NCBI GenBank assembly: GCA_040954595.2
Contig: CM082577.2
Span: forward strand, 8,246,001-8,310,000
Direction: 5' to 3'
Source: Balanoglossus misakiensis
Lineage: Eukaryota > Hemichordata
DNA: 64,000 nucleotides
In this document: positions 60,801 through 64,000 of the stretch, piece by piece
Layout: each line of letters opens with the position of its first letter
Numbering within the stretch: the stretch's first letter is position 1
Made by a program: the position numbers and the translations under genes
The notes under the pieces: generated by a model
Seen by the model: only the letters and a program-made list of their open reading frames with translations
Database searches by the model: none
Told to the model about the DNA's origin: nothing

Positions 60801-63800
60801 GACAGTTGTTATTGTGGATATACATGTACTACAAGGTATGTGTGTACTCTACTTTTGGATCAGTTTGCAATATACGAAGGATGGTGCATCATTGCCAAGA
60901 CACATCTCGACTTATTAAAGCCCCATTACTGTCTGCCCAACATGACACTACGTCAGTTTGCGCTACAGAACTCACAACCTTGAGGTGTACCCCAAGAATT
61001 AACCCCTTCGCCCCCCAGTTCCCTCTATAGAGGCCCAACTTTGCCATAAGAAACCATGGGTTTTGGACTGAACCATGGTGGTGAAAGGGTTAAAGCTACC
61101 AATGCACTGCAAGAACAAGCACAGATCTGTACACACTAGCATCATTCCTACATGCGTCCAGGAATTCGCACAAGGCCCTAGGGAGTCAAGACCTCACATC
61201 AGGTCAGGAAGTCACATAAGCCTAAGGAGTCCACAACTCGAAATGCACCAAACAACTCACACTACCCATGCATAAGTATCCTGTGCTCTGAAGAATTCAA
61301 ATCACACCTTTATATTTATCACAGCATTTCACACACCAGCAGTACACATGAACCAAATTTCACACTTGTTTCCTTGGGTATTTATCACACCTGTTTCGGT
61401 TGTATCATGACCTGGTGGAATTCCAGGGCCAGAGACATAATAATTACCTTCATCAACCTGTATGGGTAGGAAGTTTTCAATCTGCCATATGGTCAGACCT
61501 GGTACATTGCCAACGTCTTCCGTGAAAAAATCGCTGTAATCCAGTTGTGGCTTGGACAGCGCTGCTAACCAACTTTTGGGTCTGGAATACAACAATATAG
61601 ATGTAAGAAGATGGCGGTATATACATTTCTTTAAAATAAGTGTAACACATTACAACTTGTGTCTTCCATCTTTCATAAATGCGCATTACACCATTTTTAT
61701 TTTCTTTATAAAAATTCTCTCCAAACAACATCGTTTTATAAATGTTTTTCAAATAATGATCTGACAGAATATTAGCTTCATTGTATTTTTTTTTTTTCAC
61801 GAAAATATTCCAACATGTCTGTACACCCTGGCTCTCGTTTGACAACAGCTGGATTGCGGAATTTCAATTTAGCTGGGCCAGCATATTTGCAAACAATAAA
61901 CAATAATATCATCATTTCACAAACTGGGTGCCATTTTGTGATCGTTGCATGTTAACCCGTCTACTCACTTTGATCCGTGTTCTTCTTCGGATTCCCACTC
62001 ACCCTCTTGTTTATTTTTATTCTCCGCCAGATCATGCATTCCCTGTTACAGAGGAACATCAATATGGTCAGATACGAAAGACGAAGAAAAGTGAATGAAC
62101 AGATTTCACAATTTACAAATCAGGTTTTCACTGAAACAACAAACCGTTCCACAGCATTAAACAGCGCCAGAAGTCAGTACATTTGAAAAAGGGAATTTGA
62201 TTTGTACATTTTACCTTCAATACTTTGGCTTGCTCAGTATCAGCACTTTCGTGATATTCTTTCCTGTGTTTTCTGAGACGCATTTTCCGCGCAATGGGAT
62301 CTTTGGCAGCTGTAGGATGAAAATGTTGACACAAATAAGTATTTTCAAGTGTTTATAAAAACTTTAGTCTGCCTTTTGTATCATAACTGAGCTTTGCTTT
62401 CTGAGACTAAAATGAGAGAAGCAAGATTGGTTTACAATTTCTTTATTTGCATAAAGGCCACCGGCCCATTGCATTTAGTACATCAAAATGATACAAAAGT
62501 ACAGAACTTGATTTGATTGCACCACAAAACTATGCAAGATAATTCAAATACATGTGATTCAGTATATTCAGCCAATCATAATTATGTTCCCTCATAAACT
62601 GTCAACCCTTACGCTGTCTTACGGAACAACCCAAATGTTTCCCATACCAAAACTGGTCTCATACACACGACAATGAGGGGTGAAAGGGTTCAAAGATGAC
62701 GTGCAATAATGATCCTGCTACCCTCCACTCACCTGGTGATTGTTGTGTTGGTGCAGCCCCTGCCAGTCGCAGCTGTGTGTTGAGCGAGAAGTCGATGTTG
62801 TAGAAGTCAGCCCCGCTGCCTTTGGGTTGTTCCACTGGTTTGGGAGGCATTTCCAAGTCAGGGTTGTCTCGCACATCAAGGACCTGTACATATGCAATTT
62901 CAAATTCCATTATACAAAGAATGATACTCACAGTTACTAGATGTGAATGCTTATGCACACACTGGCAATAAAATGACAAGAAATTTTCATTTTTTTTTTT
63001 TTGTCAAAAGACATGGTGGACTGGTTTTCAACCGGTACTGCAGCAGGAAGTTCCAGTAAGGACAAGTTGATGGTATACATGCAAACAAAAAAATAACTAA
63101 ACAAAACCTACCTCTAACTGCAGAAAATGAACTGCTTCAGGTAGTGTTACCAGTCGATTACAGTTCAGCACTAACTTCTTTAATTTACCACATCTGTAGG
63201 AAAACGGAAAACACCGTATTGCTATGAAGTTTGAAAACATGGTAATCTTAACAACCTTTTTCAGTTGTATTTTTCAGTTTTTTATTGCTTCGTACAGTAT
63301 TATAAAATCACTGAGTTTATTGTGGTGTGAGGTCTGGTTTAGTCTGAGTCCAGTTTGGAGAGAAGTCACTGAAACTATCTTCTGAGAAATCACCACATGA
63401 CCATCACATGACTATCACATGACCATTACCTGCAGAGTCCCTCTGGTATCAGTTCCAAGTTGTTATTGGCAACCATAAAGTGTTCCAAATTGTACAGTTT
63501 ACCCACGCCAGGTGGTATTCCATCAAAATCCAGTTGATTGCAATTGAGATAGAGTCGTCGGAGTGAACTGCATTTACAGATTGCACCGGGGAGTGAAGTC
63601 AGTTTATTTCTTGATAAGTTCAGAGTCTGTAAATTAACCCAGTTGTCTGTGAAGGAAAAATAACAGGAATAGTTGAAGTTTATATGATATCAGTGTGTCT
63701 CCCCGGGGCTATTAAAAAATATTGACAAATAAACTTTAATTTTGGAAAATAATAAAAAATAGTCATTACAACAATAACATGTAGTGTTATGAAAATTAAC

Positions 63801-64000
63801 CAATGCATGAAATTCTTGGTGAGAACACTATCAGTGTGACTGAACTATGGTTTACTGAACTTGATAATTATGAACTGCATTGAGCTGCTTACCACACAGT
63901 GTGGACAGTTCCGTGATACAATTATTACTGAGGTTGAGCCTTTGAAGGGACTTGACAAGGTAGAATGCTTCGGGAACCCTGGTCAGTTCATTGCACGACA
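51866..64000 (-). CDS. FLII: Flightless-1 homologue, LRR plus gelsolin-repeat protein (25 exons in window, 5' partial)
   Basis: Exons: 63893-64000 (continues past the edge), 63430-63646, 63112-63193, 62733-62883, 62215-62309, 61969-62042, 61448-61581, 60336-60382, 59997-60062, 59336-59575, 58891-59006, 58432-58561, 57762-57843, 57355-57442, 57047-57160, 56540-56650 (cassette), 55441-55558, 55101-55181, 54626-54722, 54097-54341, 53607-53800, 53175-53295, 52600-52779, 52125-52238, 51866-52000. About 1045 residues are present; roughly the first 200-260 lie beyond the edge (human FLII is 1269 aa). N-terminal LRRs ([20 protein letters not shown]) lead to six gelsolin-like repeats: [85 protein letters not shown], with end [17 protein letters not shown] binds actin and Ras-pathway or nuclear-receptor partners, acting in actin remodelling and transcription co-regulation. 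Phases close across all junctions. Confidence 0.97.
56261..56355. mobile_element. Palindromic MITE in an FLII intron
   Basis: Family member with ends TTCAACCCTTCCACCCC and GGGGGTGAAAGGGTTGAA and the core GGACTGAACCACGG. It lies between the two duplicated FLII exons. Confidence 0.75.
56540..56650 (-). CDS. FLII: FLII duplicated cassette exon (111 nt, phase 2-2)
   Basis: Encodes [20 protein letters not shown] and on to MVIEGMG, a paralogue of the next exon (55441-55558: [20 protein letters not shown]). Both accept the same splice phase from the exon at 57047. Because this exon is a multiple of three with equal phases, it can be included or skipped without a shift. Human FLII, as I recall it, has only one copy of the motif. 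The donor is strong (G then GTAAGG); the acceptor is weak (CGAGAAAAG) but has a long pyrimidine tract upstream. Confidence 0.8.
56681..56795 (-). promoter_or_regulatory. Polypyrimidine tract upstream of the FLII cassette exon
   Basis: The plus strand is about 110 bases of A/G-rich sequence, so the FLII transcript carries an extended C/U tract just upstream of the cassette exon acceptor at 56651. Such tracts bind PTB-type splicing repressors in other animals. A role here is inference. Confidence 0.45.
57907..58220. mobile_element. About 314-bp TTAA-flanked element with a different interior
   Basis: Ends TTAACCCTAACGCTGCC and, inverted, TTTAACCCTTATGCTAC. The terminal bases match the 90-bp MITE family, but the interior is unrelated and contains the direct repeat GCTGCCAAGTGTGT / ACTGCCAAGTGTGT. 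It is probably a longer piggyBac-type non-autonomous element, in an FLII intron. Confidence 0.6.
60999..61093. mobile_element. Palindromic MITE with perfect TTAA flanks, in an FLII intron
   Basis: TTAACCCCTTCGCCCCCC to GGTGGTGAAAGGGTTAA. Its reverse complement aligns along its whole length with the copy at 15681. It is the best-preserved copy for defining the ends. Confidence 0.85.
62602..62693. mobile_element. Diverged MITE related to the TTAACCCTT family
   Basis: Left end CAACCCTTACGCTGTCTTAC resembles the 57907 element and right end GAGGGGTGAAAGGGTTCA resembles the 90-bp family. In an FLII intron. Confidence 0.55.

Overview
This is nuclear DNA of an animal. Every gene I can support is split into many short exons with GT-AG junctions. 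Introns run from under 100 bases to about 5 kb, and there are long microsatellites and small non-autonomous DNA transposons. The gene content (a PIDD-like ZU5/death-domain protein, tandem adhesion GPCRs, GET4, DPH7, Flightless-1) and the compact layout suggest a marine invertebrate, most plausibly an invertebrate deuterostome (hemichordate or cephalochordate). I cannot fix the species. No sign of bacterial, viral or plasmid origin was seen.

Layout. About 1.2-10.4 kb, minus strand: an 8-exon gene for a 1213-residue protein with a long charged coiled coil followed by ZU5-ZU5-UPA-death domain, like the C-terminal half of PIDD1. About 8.8-15.1 kb: transposon-rich DNA in and beyond its first intron, with two related TTA-flanked inverted-repeat elements, an apparently identical 1248-bp tandem duplication and a large palindrome. 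15.4-16.3 kb, plus strand: a two-exon gene for an unrecognised 197-residue protein. 17.6-38.0 kb, minus strand: two adhesion GPCR genes in tandem (770 and 798 residues). Each has 14 exons with matching splice phases, and both have a degenerate, probably non-cleaving GPS. 40.4-41.7 kb, plus strand: a four-exon gene for an unrecognised 210-residue coiled-coil protein. 43.2-46.0 kb, minus strand: GET4, divergent from DPH7 (46.6-49.5 kb, plus strand), the two start codons 605 bp apart. 51.9 kb to the right edge, minus strand: Flightless-1 (FLII), 25 exons in the window, N-terminal leucine-rich repeats cut off by the edge, with a duplicated in-frame cassette exon.

How the genes relate. They do not form one pathway. 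GET4 (tail-anchored protein targeting), DPH7 (diphthamide formation on eEF2) and FLII (actin remodelling and transcriptional co-regulation) are conserved housekeeping genes. The PIDD-like gene and the GPCR pair are the lineage-variable part. A family of roughly 90-bp, TTAA-flanked palindromic MITEs (piggyBac-like ends) is scattered through introns and spacers of the right half and one intron at 15.7 kb.

Exon boundaries were deduced by hand from reading frame, GT/AG sites and phase agreement. Totals divide exactly into codons for every gene, and the GPCR paralogues confirm one another, but single-base errors in a few junctions are possible. No transcript evidence was available.
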